This document shows, in pieces, positions 63,561 to 64,000 of a DNA stretch of 64,000 nt (its first letter is position 1; each line of letters opens with the position of its first letter). The position numbers and the translations under genes are program-made. The stretch is from Siderastrea radians (Eukaryota; Cnidaria; Anthozoa; Scleractinia; Rhizangiidae). The DNA is taken from positions 15,726,057 through 15,790,056 of the forward strand of contig OZ024898.1 in NCBI GenBank assembly GCA_964017195.1, given 5' to 3'. The notes beneath the pieces were generated by a model, which had not been told where the DNA came from, did no database searches, and was given only the letters and a program-made list of their open reading frames with translations.

Positions 63561-64000
63561 GTACGGTTAAGGTGCAAAATAATGTACATGTATATTTCAC
63601 AGTGCTTTCATTAAGTTTTTAAGTAGCAGGTTGTTTGAAAACAGTAGGCAGCTGTGAGTGCCTGAGCCTCTAGGGGAGTCTGGGGACATGCCCCCCAGAA
63701 ATTTTTTAATTCTAGAGGCTCGGAAATGCCAATTCCAGTGTTTTCCAGGAGGTATTTCCCTCTAAAAAGATAACCAAGATCGGGCACAAAATACTCCTAT
63801 TAGTTCATATTGAACAAAAATTATGTTTATTTTCAGTTCTTATATTCAAACTATTACAGATCTCAATTTGAACATCACAGAAATAGTGCTATTTGCAGTG
63901 TTCTTTAAGAAGTTTTCTCTCCAAAAACAGTGATAACTACAATAATTTATTGAGACTTCTAGAAATAATATTCTTTAGTAAGAGAGATAGTTACCTTGGT
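63561..64000. other. NMD3 intron 3, no further feature
   Basis: AT-rich, no coding or repeat signal recognised up to the window edge. Confidence 0.4.

Overview
The window looks like nuclear DNA of an animal, most likely an anthozoan cnidarian such as a stony coral. That placement is an inference. It rests on animal orthologues with short GT-AG exons, long AT-rich introns, a single-exon cGAS-like (Mab-21 fold) gene, and a dense mixture of Tc1/mariner/pogo, Harbinger, CR1/L2-like and Penelope-like repeats. I saw no operons, bacterial signals, rRNA or tRNA.

Layout. 1-3.9 kb holds terminal-inverted-repeat elements and a TAACGG tandem array. 3.9-9.0 kb (+) is SMNDC1/SPF30 (Tudor splicing factor) without its first exon or exons. 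9.7-15 kb is non-coding: a 2 kb foldback, MITE-like elements and a nearly perfect 167-bp hairpin with a 9-bp target duplication. 15.2-17.0 kb (+) is a single-exon cGAS-like receptor with an intact catalytic triad. 18.3-24 kb holds a 2.7 kb foldback and a dead pogo element whose transposase tail keeps a PCNA-binding-type motif.

24.3-42.7 kb (-) is one gene spread over six exons: an SDR16C/RDH10-like retinol dehydrogenase of 304 residues ending in KKSD. Its introns have absorbed a decaying Harbinger transposon (Myb-like gene plus DDE transposase), several foldbacks and an 878-codon uninterrupted endonuclease-reverse transcriptase ORF. 42.9-51.4 kb is nested inverted-repeat DNA with mirrored GGAACACC minisatellites.

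53.7-56.5 kb (-) is a five-exon gene model for a 276-residue protein I do not recognise. It is arranged head to head with NMD3 (+, from 56,990; 60S ribosome export adaptor), whose first three exons are in the window; the rest lies beyond 64 kb. The NMD3 introns hold a Penelope-like GIY-YIG remnant and a third foldback of a TTAA-flanked family seen also at 26.3 and 31.0 kb.

SMNDC1, NMD3 and the dehydrogenase are housekeeping or metabolic genes; the cGAS-like enzyme is probably innate immune. Nothing suggests they work as a cluster. All intron-exon models were built by eye from splice sites, phase agreement and remembered family resemblance, without database searches.
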